64,000 nt of DNA. Origin: Stereum hirsutum FP-91666 SS1. Its lineage: Eukaryota > Basidiomycota > Agaricomycetes > Russulales > Stereaceae. Location: the NCBI RefSeq assembly GCF_000264905.1, contig NW_006763137.1, forward strand, positions 1,418,339 through 1,482,338, in the 5' to 3' direction. The notes below the pieces were generated by a model, which saw only the letters and a list, made by a program, of their open reading frames with translations, ran no database searches and was not told the origin of the DNA. Both the position numbers and the translations under genes were made by a program. The first letter of the stretch is position 1; every line of letters begins with the position of its first letter. Positions 35,421-47,900 of the stretch are shown piece by piece.

Positions 35421-36693
35421 CTACGAAGGCGGAGGAGTCGGTGGCGGTGGCGGGGTGCCAGGCGGGACTTTCGCATTTTTGGCTACCACACGGAATCCAT
35501 TCTTCGCGAAGACATATGAGAGGCCGCTCCAAACCGTTGTTGCTGCAACGGTCCATCTGGAAATGATCATAATGAGGTCACAATCACAAGGTGAGAGGAC
35601 GTGAAACGTACTGCAGGCCCCAGAGGAATGTGGAAATGTCGTGCGGCATAAGGGGTCCGACGGTTGTTACACCCATGAGCAACAATTGTAGAGCGGTATT
35701 GACCTGGTTCAAGGCAAAGAGGTCAGATATGTGGTATAAAAGGGTACTAGTATGGACTAGCCCACCTTGCTGATCTGCGTGGGGCGCACCTCAGCGGAAG
35801 GGATAGAGAAATCCCAATACCGCTGGAATGTTTTCTAAAGTGTGGCCCAAACACAAGTGTTCAACACGCCACGTCATCCCCAGAAGAGGAGAGGCGCGCG
35901 TACCGGAGGAGGAAGAGAAGTGTATCGTATGTAGAACGCCGACAGACTAAGAAGTACATCTCGTCCAAGGATGACCACCGCCAGAGGAACTAGCAGCACA
36001 TTTGTCACGCGTGTGCGACATGAGATGGTAGGGTAAGCGTACGAGGCAGTAGATCCTTCATGGCCAGAGTTATAACAAGTGTCGTCATGAGAGCTTTATC
36101 GGCCGCTGGGTCAAGAATTGTTCCCATGACGGATTGCATATTGAATCGACGTGCGAGGAACCCGTCAACCTGCAAGAAACAGAGTTCATTCAACACTTCT
36201 CACAATCCCAAACGCGCCGTTCGAAACAGCAGGTATTCGGACGTACCCAGTCAGTCACCCCAGCATACGCCAACAGTCCTGTCGCAAGTAGATAATCGTC
36301 CGATAGAATAGCCCAACCAAGAACAGGGCACGCTGCGATTCGAGAGGCGGTGAGCAAGTTGGGTAACGTGTAGATGTTTTCGTGTATTGCTTTTGCCAGA
36401 CTATCAAATTTAGGCGGTATCGGGTCTAAGTCATTCTGAGATCCTGTAGAAGTAGGTTTATTATCTTTCTGAGGTATCTTTGAGCTGTAATGACATTGTT
36501 GGAAACGCCGTTGAACTGGAAAGTCGAGAAGTCGGGACGGTGGCCGCAGGAAACATGGATACGATGGATTTATGCGTAAGGATGTTGAGAATTTCGAGAC
36601 TTTGAGATGTCGTGGCACAGAAACCTCGGCATGCCATAGTGTCCTAGAGACCGTGGGCCAGATATGGCGTGCAGAGTACATCGAAGAGGACAT
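35421..36693 (-). CDS. CRD1: Mitochondrial cardiolipin synthase (CDP-alcohol phosphatidyltransferase)
   Basis: Six exons (36693-36247, 36169-36043, 35989-35904, 35834-35766, 35703-35612, 35556-35421) give 318 residues. A basic N-terminal region fits a mitochondrial presequence. The catalytic CDP-alcohol signature D-G-x2-A-R-x8-G-x3-D-x3-D is complete (DGFLARRFNMQSVMGTILD followed by PAAD, from about residue 151). It is preceded by IYTLPNLLTASRIAACPVLG, typical of Crd1. Hydrophobic segments follow (VVILGRDVLLSLSAFYI, VNTALQLLLMGVTTVG). The enzyme joins CDP-diacylglycerol and phosphatidylglycerol to make cardiolipin at the inner mitochondrial membrane. The C-terminus ends in a Pro-rich tail. 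The divergent neighbour is a WLM-protease gene, with a miniature transposable element in the shared upstream region. Confidence 0.93.
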
Positions 36694-37006
36694 CGAACAA
36701 GGCGCCAGGCTTGGCTGGAGGTCCTTGCCCCTGAGGCCACTCTGTTGGATTTATAATTCATAGCGCTATATATATATCACACAATTTGCTAAATTATATA
36801 ATATTAATAACGCGAAGGTCTTGGGTTCAATCCCCACAATGGCCACTGCTGGAATGCTACATCCATTGTTTTTGTTTTCTGCTGAGACAGGATCTAGTTT
36901 CACATAGTGGTAAGTAGCAGGGATGAGAGCGTGCGTGAGATGAGGCCTTACAGAGACATGTGCATGGAGAACTTTTGTTGTGATTTATCATATCCTGTGC
37001 GGTGTA
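36694..37006. other. Upstream region of cardiolipin synthase with a tRNA-like T-arm
   Basis: Contains a TA-rich segment and the phrase GGTCTTGGGTTCAATCCCCAC (about 36815-36835), which resembles a tRNA T arm with its B box, followed by AATGGCC. No matching 5' half can be folded, so this looks like a tRNA fragment or coincidence. Confidence 0.35.
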
Positions 37007-37583
37007 TGGTGGCGGTAGCCACTTCATGTCACACCGTATTCAATTTTTTCTTGACCTGAAAATAGGATTTCTGGACTCAGGGACCCTCATTCCAGAGTAA
37101 ATCCGCCATTTCGAAGTCAGGGGATTTTCCTAACCCTAACCCTAACCAAACGGCCAAATTTCTGGTGAAGACCCACACCAGGAACCCTAAGTACCCAAGA
37201 TATATTGACTAAAAAAATTTCATGATGTGTATATACCTGGAACATCGTGAAGTCTGGTTGTATATTTGCTTGTACAGTCTTCAAACAGACGTTGGAGAAG
37301 ACTGGCAGGCTACGGTGGTGGAGTGGCGGGGTGGCGGACGACCACACGTGTGACAAATCATGCCCAGTATGGTAATGTCACACGCACGTGGTGTGACAAA
37401 CGGCCAAATTTCTCTGACGAAAACCCCCCCGGAGAATTTTTAAAAAGTGCACCGACCATCCTCTAGATACCCTCCCTGGGGTCTTATATATGAAGCAACA
37501 AGCCGCCAAACCCCCGAATCCGTGTTCCATTAAGCAAAGGGTTCCGCGGCACAAGGCTTGCCATGAAGTGGCTACCGCCACCA
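37007..37583. mobile_element. 577-bp Tc1/mariner-type MITE with internal telomeric repeats
   Basis: Perfect 22-bp inverted ends (TGGTGGCGGTAGCCACTTCA then TG; left from 37007, right ending 37583) are flanked by TA on both sides (37005-37006 and 37584-37585), the mark of Tc1/mariner-type insertion. There is no transposase frame. Inside are a short telomeric tract (CCTAAC three times, 37129-37147), a phrase AAACGGCCAAATTTCT repeated near 37147 and 37398, and GTGTGACA/TGTCACAC palindromes. The right end includes the ATG proposed as the start of the neighbouring protease gene. Confidence 0.8.
37129..37147. repeat. Interstitial telomere-like repeat
   Basis: CCTAACCCTAACCCTAACC is three units of the fungal telomere repeat (TTAGGG on the other strand). 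It lies inside the 577-bp MITE. Confidence 0.85.
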
Positions 37584-38797
37584 TACGCGTCCCTCGCGCG
37601 TCACGTCCTTCTCAGCTTACGAGAGGTTCGTCAGCATACCTCGAAACATCTCGAATATTCTCCTTGCCTAACAGAAAGATGATTTTCTACACCTATTGAC
37701 ATTAATATTCAGATCTCACACAGAGGTTCAAACTATCCAATTACCCTTCCATCAGACGCCACCCTCGCAGAGCTCAGGTCCTCCATCGCGGAGCTGACAA
37801 ATATACCTCCTACGAACCAGAAGTTACTCTACAAGGGCAAGAAAGCTTCACACGGAGATGATACAACACTGTCCGATGCAGGGTTCAAGGATGGGTTTAA
37901 GTTGCAGATGTTGGGGAACACGGACGAGGAGTTGGGCGGTTTGAGAAAGGTGGAGGATGAACAGAAGAGGGTGGAAAGGATTATGCAGGAGAGGCAAGCA
38001 AAGGGTACCGTAAAGGTGCGTGGCTTTTCATTCATTATTTTCTGGGTTGCGGATTGACGAAACTATGCCCACTATACGGATAGGTTCGCTCGACAGGTTC
38101 TTCGTCCTCCGCTGCCCTCAAGTATCGCTTCCACCGCATCGAACCCCTTCCACACCTACCCAATCCATCCTCGGCTCTCTCCTTCCTTCAACGGCTTGCA
38201 TCAGACCCAGCTATCAAGCATGTCATGCAGACCAACCGGCTCGAAGTCGGTCTGCTGACAGAGCTTGCGCCACACGAGCATCCGGACCTACTTGGTCTGA
38301 ACGTGAATGCGGGACAGGCGATCAAGTTGCGGATACGGACCAACGCGTATGATGGGTTTAAGCTGTACGCGGATGTGAGGAAGGTTCTGTGCCATGAGTT
38401 GACACACAATGTTTGGGGTAATCACGACGACGATGTGCGTATCGTTGATTAATTGTCTACGGCGCCGTGACTGACGAAATATATTCGTGGATAGTTCAAG
38501 GAGATGAACTCCCGACTGAACCGAGAGGTCCTCGCATATGAGCAAGCTGCGAAAGCCGGCACACATACCCTCGGAGGGTCGTACCCTGTATACGAGTCAT
38601 CCTCCGAGCCCGAGCTCGAAGCTGCCCACGTTCTCGGCGGATCAGGTGTGGCGTCTTTAGCGAATGAGACCCCCGAGGATCGCAGAAGAAAGATACTCAG
38701 TGCGACGATGAGTCGGCTGAGAAAGGAAGAGGAGGAGCTGGAGCAAAGCTGTGGAACAGCGGGGCCGGCGAGAGAGCAAGACCAGGAGACTGCATAG
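37563..38797 (+). CDS. Ubiquitin-like plus WLM-domain metalloprotease (Wss1-type)
   Basis: Exons 37713-38015, 38084-38434 and 38495-38797 are well supported. A first exon at 37563-37625 is tentative: it is the only ATG that joins in frame, and it lies in the terminal repeat of a MITE. The total would be 339 residues. Residues of about 20-95 form a ubiquitin-like fold (ISHRGSNYPITLPSDATLAE, NQKLLYKGKK). A WLM domain follows, with the zinc site HELTHNVWGNH (HExxHxxxxxH). Wss1/WLM proteases cut proteins crosslinked to DNA, and the N-terminal ubiquitin-like fusion resembles fission yeast relatives. The C-terminus is acidic and Gln/Glu-rich. Confidence is high for the family and low for the start. 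Confidence 0.85.
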
Positions 38798-41700
38798 TGG
38801 AGATACTGCAAGGTTTTGAGGCTTCACCATACTCCTGCCTGGTGTGCAGTTCGGGTCGTGGTATGGGCTCGGCATAGACTGAGGGCGCTGTTGTCTGAAC
38901 TAGGGACTTTGGTACTGTACTTTTATCGCGCGATATAACTTTATCTACTTGGATTATAATATTGTACTTTCTACTCACCGGCTGGCTGCTTAAGGAGTGT
39001 CGGGGCCCGCGAGCAAAATACCAGAAGAAAACAATCGCTCGTCAGAGTAAAGCAACCAAACGCCGTCGCCGAACTTAGATGAACGACAGAAGGCCGGGGA
39101 TATCCGGGATCTAGCAGATGTCCTCAGGCATACAACGTCAAGGTAAATGGGAATAAGACCCCTTCAATGGTGAGTGTTTACGTGGTAAGCGAGTATAGTA
39201 AATAGTAGGATATCCGACCAGGGAAAGAGTTCATTTGTATATATACCATGGGAATGCAAGGAAGAGCTATGGCCACGGTATCATAGTGAATAGTGATAAT
39301 AATGATGGAGGTCAATGTTTGAGCCTGACCATAAAGTATGCTTCGATTTGGCATGCCCAACCGGGGGCATAAACCATAGGACCCTTTTTAAATAAGCGAG
39401 CCAGGCAACAGATAGACAGAAATGAAGGGATTGCCTTGACCTCGATGACTTAGATGACTTGAGTCGACAGATTCTTCAAAGTTGATAGACTCTTCAAACC
39501 CCGGGAATAAGCTGAAGCAGAGGCATGATAGATCCTTTAGAGACCCATGTCAAGCCGACGAGACGAATGTATTGCGACGTCACCCGGCCGTACCCAGCGA
39601 TGACGATGTCATGGTCCTAAATCCACAGTGTTGTCAACACTCAGACATCAGAGTCGTGATGAAGGATATCGTGGCCTCACCCTCAGATATGAGTCCACCC
39701 GCCGACAGATAACTTTCGCTAGCTCTGATTTCGTGATAGGTCTTCTCCCGCTCTTACGACCTTTCCAGAGTTGAATCTGCTTCGTCGTCACACTAGGTTG
39801 ACCAACGGGCTAGAGTGCAAATTATATCAACTGCCCATGAAATGAGTAGATCTAAATCAATGCATACCCAGATATGCAACTTGCAGGAGTAGAGGCCCCC
39901 CAACGGTGCCTGTTCGTCGCCTTCCTTGATAAGGCGGAATCGGCCCCTAGCACCGTTCAATACATTTATTCCCATTGAAGGAATCGAACCGGCTGGATGT
40001 GTCTCGCGACACCGGAACCACACCGGCCATGAGAGGACAGCTAAATGGTCTTCTCTGGCTGTCCCTTCGTAAGGGATCCACAGTCTCTGGCGTAGCATCG
40101 GGACTGAGACACTTTCGGAGGCAGAATAGCTCCAGTTTGAAAGGAGCAAGTGGAATCCGAGTGGCCAAGCGTGATCTGCATCGAACGAATCACGCAGATA
40201 GGTACCCTCGGATGGGCCGTAGTCCTGTGAAGATATCCGTCAGCATTAGACTTCATTATGACTGACATCATGCCGCTACCTCCATCATCAACGAGAACTA
40301 GTCGAACACAAGGAATGGGTGGATGAAGGACTCGGTGGGGGAGGTGTTCACAAGTACCCTGGGCTTGATATATAACGGTCGAGCCCTCAAGAAAATGTGC
40401 AATACACGGGTTCATCCCTGATACAGGTGAATCGGGGAGTCGGTCAGCGTTACACGTGGATCAACCTGCCGAATCTCTTTGATCGATCTGAGATCATCTA
40501 TGCTGCCCACGACTTCAGCGACGGAGATGACGACGTGGAATGGAGAGGTACATACCTGGGGACGAACTCACAGAAGTGTGCCCTGTGCGCGAGCCTAAAA
40601 CTCTGACGAATGCGGTATGCGGGACACAATGCGAAGGACATGAGGTCTCTGTCCCGCACATCGAATGATGCAAGATCCAGACTCCCCACGAAACCAGGCC
40701 CCTGTCACTGGATATCGTCAAAGTTAAAAGCAACTATCCTTTGGCTGAGACGCTTCCAGGTATGATTCTGTGAGCAAGGAGCAGCCGCGCGGAAACCGAT
40801 CACAAATATCAGCACTGGATTACTGCCAAAAAAACGAGACCTTGTGTCAAAACAAGACAATGACAACGCACCTGGCCTTGAATTTGCCTGTTTTCACAGA
40901 GACAAGCTGCCAAGCTGCACCAACGATAGAGCTAAGAAAATATTTTCGTCAATCGGATGCCAAAGAGTAACCCTATCAGAGTTTGAGAGAATTCGATGGG
41001 AATGAAGCGAACAACGTTGTTCACCTGGTTAGGGAGACCTACACTTGTGAGCACCTCCAACAAGACGCTACTTCCGCTCCTGATGTGAATCAAGTCCGAG
41101 GACTGAATCCCTTGAGTAGACACTCTGTAGACTGCTGTCTAACACGATCGCTCGTCAAGAACAACTTATAGTCAGAAGGCCAGCATAACGTGAAGCACGC
41201 CAATAGGGGTAGGTGTCTTTAGCACGCACAAACGGCACGCATCAAGGCATCACATCTCGTAAAAGGCCTAAGCTCTCCGTGTAGTCTTCGATGCCTGCGA
41301 AGGCGGGTAGGAGTGGATCGAAAGGGGCATGGTAGGCACCGTGCACATCCGCTGTACAGACCAGACCAATCTCCAAGTCCCTGGTGAATCAGTGTGATGC
41401 CAGGTCTGATTGCCATGCTGTCGTCGCGCCTGTGAGAGACATGGCGTTGCTAAAAATATAGACGGCAAACTGGAAGATGAGCGGCTCGTGGATTCCCGAG
41501 TCACGGTCCCCAGTATTATTCTGGCTAAGATGCTCAAAGCGAATCCTGTTGATACGCTAGCGAACAAGTGCTGCAATGTTTGGGAGGACTTCAACTGCCA
41601 TGTGGCACCAAGATCGACGAAGTTGATGCCATTGCCTGCTTCCATCGTCGGCGATAAAACACGCGCGGAGCCACCTCCAGACGGATATAACGCAGAAACA

Positions 41701-42008
41701 TGCGTCAAACATCATCTTAGTCGGCGATATAAAGCGATTCTGAGTCATCTTCGATATCACGATGCAATGCGAGTACGCAACTGGTTCGTCAACTCAAAAC
41801 ACCGGTAGAAAGATTCTTCCCTCGAGCGGACTCCATTATGGACCTGACGCTTGTCCCAATTGAACCGTGTTGAACGTTCAAATCCTCGAGGCTGCATGCA
41901 TACGCCCTTACTTATAGGCGCAAGGATGGTTTCCTCAAGCCCCACTGATTGTCTTCACGCTCTCCAGCCAACATCGTCACGGTACCCTCTTCCCTCTTGT
42001 CAAGAACA
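38798..42008. other. 3.2-kb stretch without a supported gene
   Basis: Numerous short frames on both strands (for example 39793-40149, 40041-40415, 41268-41708, 41410-41808) have no domain, overlap each other and lack consistent splice sites. The sequence may be decayed genes or transposons. A reverse-strand GGTTCGATTCC near 39980 is B-box-like, but no tRNA can be folded. Confidence 0.4.
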
Positions 42009-43406
42009 ATGCCCGCCCGCTACCACGCAGACGATGTCGATCCTGCCCCGCTGGGCCAACCTCTTCACTTCACCTTTTCAGGCCGCACCGCGCCCAACCG
42101 TTTCCTAAAATCTGCCATGACCGAACGTCTCTCCTCCTTCCACCCCACCGACCTACCCTCTCGTGGCGTGCCGTCTTCAAACTACGTCAATCTCTACAGA
42201 CGCTGGGGCGAAGGCCAAATCGGTCTCATTGTCTCGGGAAACATCCAGATCGAGTACGAACACCTCGAAGCGACGGGGAACGCCATCATCCCGAGGGAGG
42301 CGAAGTTCGAAGGGGTGAGGTTTGAGAGGTTTAGGGAGGCAGCGAGTGAGGGGAAGAAGAATGGGAGTTTGTTCGTGGGGCAGGTTAGCCATCCTGGAAG
42401 ACAAGTTCCCGACACGATCCAGTCCCATCCCATCTCCGCGAGCGACATTCAGCTCCCAGGTAAGCTAGAGCCATCCATCCATCTCTCCTTCCTCACTACG
42501 CACTACGCGCACAGTTTCTGAATCACCGAACGTGCAGGCAATGCCAATGGCATAACTTTCGCCAAGCCGCGCGCCGCCTCGCTTGAAGACATCCAAAACA
42601 TCATCTCAGGCTTCGTTCATGCCGCCTCATACCTCGAGAAGGCCGGCTTCGACGGTATTCAGCTGCACGGCGCCTATGGCTACCTCATCGCACAGTTTCT
42701 CTCCCAAACCACCAACAAACGGACCGATTGATACGGCGGCTCGGTCACCAACCGTGCCCGCCTCATCGTCGAAATCGGACAAGGCGTCCGTAAAGCCACC
42801 TCTCCTTCCTTTATCCTCGGCATCAAGCTCAACAGCCAGGAATTCCAGGAGGGCGGGCTGCAGGCGGAGGAGGCAAGAGAGGTGTGCAGAATCTTGGAGG
42901 AGAACACGTTCGATTTTGTGGAGCTGTCGGGAGGGACGTCCGAGGCGTTGGGATGGGAACATAAGCGAGAGAGTACGAGGAAGAGGGAGGCGTTCTTCAT
43001 CGAGTTTGCGGAGAAGATCGTGCCCGCGTTGTCCAAAACGAAGGCGTACATCACGGGTGGGTTCAAGACCGCAGGAGCGATGGTGAAGGCTTTGGATACC
43101 GTCGACGGTGTCGGCCTTGCGCGTACTTTGTGCCAGGAGCCGTGTCTGTGCAGGGACATTTTGTCGGGGAAGGTGAAGGGTGCGATCCAGCAGAGGTTCG
43201 ACCCGAACGATATTGGGGGCACGGTACTGGCAGCGGGGGCACTGCTCACGCAAATAAGCAAGGATCACGAGCCTGTAGATTTGAGTTCTGAGGAGAACCT
43301 GGCTGCTTACTTGAAGGATGTAGAGCTGTGGGTGAAGGCATCTAAGGATGGTGCGGCGTATGGGCACCCGAACTTGACTGCCGCTATTTCTTATATCGCG
43401 GTGTAG
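42009..43406 (+). pseudogene. NADH:flavin oxidoreductase / old yellow enzyme with an in-frame TGA
   Basis: Two exons (42009-42459, 42538-43406) give 440 codons, normal for fungal members of this FMN TIM-barrel family, which reduce activated C=C bonds with NAD(P)H. Seen motifs include GQPLHFTFSGRTAPNRF and KSAMTER (barrel start), [28 protein letters not shown] and the end of the barrel (AYITGGFKTAGAMVKALD, DGVGLARTLCQEP). Codon 179 or so after splicing past the TTNKRTD motif is TGA (42729-42731), and the frame continues directly with YGGSVTNRARL. Relatives have a normal residue at this point. A CGA-to-TGA change would explain it. The second member of the active-site pair, normally His or Asn in HGAH/HSAN, is Tyr here (HGAY). 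The product is probably truncated unless this is a sequencing error or read-through. Confidence 0.85.
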
Positions 43407-44939
43407 CCAGGAAAAGTTCTATTGGGGCGCTAGAGTTCTTGTAAGACACCAGTCGTAGATAGATGTAGAACAAATCTTGACGAGCATACCGAGCGCGCAG
43501 GGGTAAATAAGGCTTACCTCGTGTCATCCCACTTTTGGACGAAAGGATAACTCGAAATTTTCGAGCCCATAGTTTCCTACCGGGTCGTTGGTACTGATAA
43601 TGCTTACAGAACGCCCTCCAAGGGCTGGGAGGCAAAGATCAGAGCGATCCGAGGGACGTCCAGTGCACGGGATGCGTGATGTCTCCCAAGGTCGGGGAGG
43701 ATAAAAGAGGAGCAAGACCCAGAACCGTGACGGACTCGACTCAGACCACAGTTGAATCAAAATAGCAATTCATCTCATTAGGTTACGAGCCATGAACCGT
43801 TAGACGTCGGATGGCCATGGGTGACTGCAGCTGGTGAAAGCGAAGGGTAAGTTCAAGTGACAGCGTGGGACGTACATGCAGCGAAGGCGCCCGGGCCGCG
43901 CCTTTTCAATTTGAATTCCTCCAACCTTCCTCCTCTCGCCACTCATTGCCAACCCGTGTGGCCCAACTCCTATGAACCTAGCTGAACCTTCGCCTGCAGC
44001 CATCCATATCACCACTGGTCACCAACATTCCACACGACAATCGAGTGTACAAAGGATCATCTTTATTTATGTACAATTGCGTCTAAACAAAAAAGCGACC
44101 ACACGAGCACATACACACATGCTCAAGTTCCCCGACCCTAACACTTCCATCCTTCCTGACCACCGCTGAGCACGAAGTCAGGGATGATACAAGTGCAAGT
44201 GCTGGAAGTATCATAGTGCGTATGTATACGTCTCATGAGGTCGCAATACTGTAACACCAAGATAGACACAGACACACTGTAACAGAAGATAAGACGGGAG
44301 AAAGAGATGAAATCAAAAAGGGTCAACAAAAAAAGAAGAAAAAAGTAAGAAGAAAAAGTAAGAAAGGCAACAGCCCGAGGGTCGATGAGAAGTTTGAAGA
44401 AAGAAAATATGATAGACAATTGGAAGAAGTGAAAGGAGAAAAGGAAAGGAATATGAAACAAGAAAAGGAATATGACACAAGAAGAAGAATGAAGAAGAAG
44501 AATGGAGAAAAAAAAATCAAACACGACACAACTGTAACTGACTATGACAGGCAGGAGACCGAGACTGGGACCGACCGAGACCGAGTGCGATTGATGAATC
44601 GATGACTATGTACTAGAGACTAGAGCGACGAGATGAATGGATGTATGGATGTATGTATGGATGCGACAACAACTGAACACCGAACACTGAAACAAACACA
44701 AACACACAGACACTAACAAGATGCGACCGACACAGAACCCAAACATGTACAACACAACGACACTGACATCCACACATTCCATCCTAACATCACCTTTCAC
44801 CCTTCGCTCATCTCCATCTCCATCACAAGTCGATCGCCCCGTCCCCCACTATCACCACCACAGTCACCATCACAAGAAAAAGAAAAGAAAGCCGTCTCCG
44901 TCTACTAGTCCGTGTATAAACAAGCACCCCTCGCCCATC
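43407..44939. other. Intergenic stretch with low-complexity tracts
   Basis: Lies between convergent genes. A purine-rich (A/G) tract spans about 44290-44520, and an ATGG/ATGT microsatellite lies at about 44636-44663. No gene. Confidence 0.5.
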
Positions 44940-47900
44940 CTATGACCTCGTCCCATTCGCCACCACCGCCGCCCCATTGCCATTGCTCGAGTTCTCCCCC
45001 ACAGCGATAGGAACAGGCCCAGAAGCGTCCCCATCAGCGACGTTCAACGCCCCCATCCTCTCCGAGAGCACGGCGGCAGCAGCAGCAGCCGACTTGTCCT
45101 GCAGAATAGCAAAGAACACCATCAAAAAACAACACTCATACTCATGAAAACCACGGGGGATGACAAAAATTGCACAACGAACTCACCTTTCCCTGCTCCG
45201 CACTCCCTTCACCATTCCTCGCATTCGCACCACCCGCACCAGTGGCACCCGCAAGCGCATTACTATACGACGCATGCTGCCCCGGCGGGCTCATCAACAC
45301 CGACCTCCCCGACGCCGCACCCCACACCCCAAACTTCTTCTCTCCTCCTCCACCACCACCAACTCCATTCCCCGGCCCTCCTCCTCCACCGCCCCCTCCA
45401 GCAGCAGCAGTAGCACCTCCTCCTCCCCCTACCGCACCGGGACCTGAAGCTGAATTAACACCGCCCCCACCCCCCAACGGCGGGAAATCCGCCGAAGACT
45501 GCAGCGCGACCACCGGGGGGCCGTTCGCTCGACCCGACGGTCCATTCTGCTGTTGCTGTGGTTGTTGATGGAGAGAGGACCGACTAGACGACGACGACGA
45601 GCCATGGTTATTAGTGTTCGTGTGATGCCCATGATGGTTCCGCGGAGGCGTATGAGGATGCGGATGAGGATGCGGGTGTTGGTGTTGATGCGGGAGTGGA
45701 TGCGGGTGCGAGTTAGGCGCCAGGGTCGGCTGGGCTTTTAGACCGACCGCCCAGTCTGGTCGGGCGGGGAGGGGATGCTGTGATGAAGCGGTCGAAGTAT
45801 ACGTTCGCCGTGATGACGAAGACGTCGATGACTAGAACCCACCCACCCAACGCCATACCATACACAGTTAAAGTCAAAGTTAAGAGCACGTTCACCAATT
45901 CAGTCAGCATAAAATGAAACGGAAACGTTTGCATGCCAAGACAAATTAAATAGAATCCGTGAAGAATGGAGGTGGGAGAAAGGGGGGGAATGTAGAGAAA
46001 GGAAGGGGACGAGGTAGTCATTTATAAGTGACTCACAGCGGTAGACGATGCCTCGTCGCCCGGCGTCCTATTCCCCCCACTACCACCCACACTAGCACCA
46101 CCCGCACTCGAATTCGACGTCCCAGACGTCCTCCTCACCGAACTCAACCTCGGACCCACAGGCCCAGATGACATCCCATCCAGCCCGCCCCCACCACCCC
46201 CACCACCCCCACCACCAAACCCACTATACCCACCACCTCCACCACCAAACCCTCCACCACTCCCACTAAACCCTGACGAGCTGCTCGAACTCGAACTTAG
46301 TGCCGACAACCCACTCTGTCCGCCCATCCCCGCCCCAGGGCCATAACTCCACCCCCTCCTCTGCTGCGACGACGAGCCCCCCGACCCTCCGCTCGCATTC
46401 CTCCTCGGCGCCATACCCATGCTTCCACTACCGCCACTGCTACCACTACCAGGCCCATGCCCATTCGATCCACTCCCGCCACTGCTGCTATTCGTCCCCG
46501 TCGTCCTCGCCGGAGGCCGCACGTGATGCATTCCTCCGTTCCCGTTCCCAGCACCATTCCCATTACCCATCCCACCACTACCACCCGTCGTCCCATTCAC
46601 AGGCGAATGCTGTATCTCACCCGTATACATCGGCTGCTGCTGTTGTCCTTGTCCTTGTCCCTGTCCCTGCATGGGCGGCGACATGACCTGCTGCTGCTGT
46701 GGCGGTGGCTGTAAAGGCGCATAATACCCCTGCATTGGATATCCCCCATACGGACTCGGCGCATATTGCTGCTGCTGCTGCTGATGCTGAGATAGATGCG
46801 AAAGATGTGGACCCCCCGGAGGCGGAAGCGCATACCCTCCCTGTCCCGCCAACGGCGGTGACGGTGCCGCCGAATGAGGATGCGAATGTTGTCCCTGTCC
46901 CTGCTGCTGTTGATGCTGATGCTGGTGGGTAGGGGGAGGAGGAACAGGCGGCGGAGGCGGGCCACCCGCAGGAGACCACATATACGGCGCCATATACATC
47001 GGCTGCTGTGAATGCGCCGGTATATACAGTCCGTTCATCTCGTTCGCGGGCGTCGAAGGATCGGAGTGATGATGGGGATGTTGAGGCTGGGATTGAGGGG
47101 GTGGGTAGCCTGGGTACGGTGGGTAGTAAGGATAGGGCGCCATATATCCCTGTGGAGCCTGGCCGTGGCCGTGCGGTGGAGGAGGCGGGTACGAGTACAT
47201 ATAAGGTGGTACGTATCCTTGCTGGAGATGTCCGTGTCCGGATGAGGCAGCGGCGGCGGCGGCGGCTGCTTGGTTAGGATCGTAGACGACCGCGTTGTTC
47301 GACGATGGCGGTGGTTCGTACAGAGAGGCGTACGTGAACGCAGGTGACGCTGCGCGGGAATTACGGGAGCTACCGGCGTGGGCAGAAGAACGTAGAGACC
47401 GTGAGGACGATCCGGCAGAGTTCGTCCCTGAGCCCCCTCCACCTCCACCGCCGCCTCCGCCGTTGCCGCCTCCGTGGCCGTTACCACGACGAACGTTGAC
47501 GTCCTTCTTGTCGCGGGTGACAGGCCCGGACCACTCGCTCTCCGTCGCAGCGCTACTGACGCCCGAATCGTCGAGAAGGTCCCCGGAGATACTGCTCCCA
47601 CCCCCGCTCGTCGAGGCCGAGCCGGAGACGAGCGAGAAGACGGAGGAGCTCGCGCTCATGTCGTTCTCCTTTTCCTTGATCTTTTCCTCGAAATCCATAA
47701 AGATACGCGAGCGGGCCTCGTTGTACGCCGCCTCGCGCTGCTCGATGGTGAGGTGTTTCTTGCTCGTCGCGGTGTGACTTCGTCCGCCGGCACTGCCGGT
47801 CTCGGAGGGCTCGACATCGGAAAGATCGTTGTCTTCACCGTTGACGGAACCGCTGCGGGATTGGGGCTTGGAGCGCATACGGTCGTGCGGTGTGCGACGC

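Noticed and set aside
36815..36845. Possible tRNA gene (GGTTCAATCCCCAC T-arm)
   Set aside because: The 3' half looks tRNA-like, but upstream sequence gives no D arm or anticodon arm and the acceptor pairing has a mismatch.
37129..37147. True chromosome end or recent telomere fusion
   Set aside because: Only three units, inside a MITE, with normal genes on both sides.
39970..40000. B-box GGTTCGATTCC on the minus strand
   Set aside because: The flanking bases cannot form a T stem; no cloverleaf.
42729..42731. Selenocysteine at the OYE-type TGA
   Set aside because: Homologues do not have Cys at this site, no SECIS-like hairpin was noticed downstream, and fungi of this group are not known to use selenocysteine.
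45713..46021. Minus-strand frame with hydrophobic stretches as a separate small membrane protein
   Set aside because: It spans an intron of the R3H-SUZ gene; the flanking exons join in frame across it, so the hydrophobic part is intron sequence.
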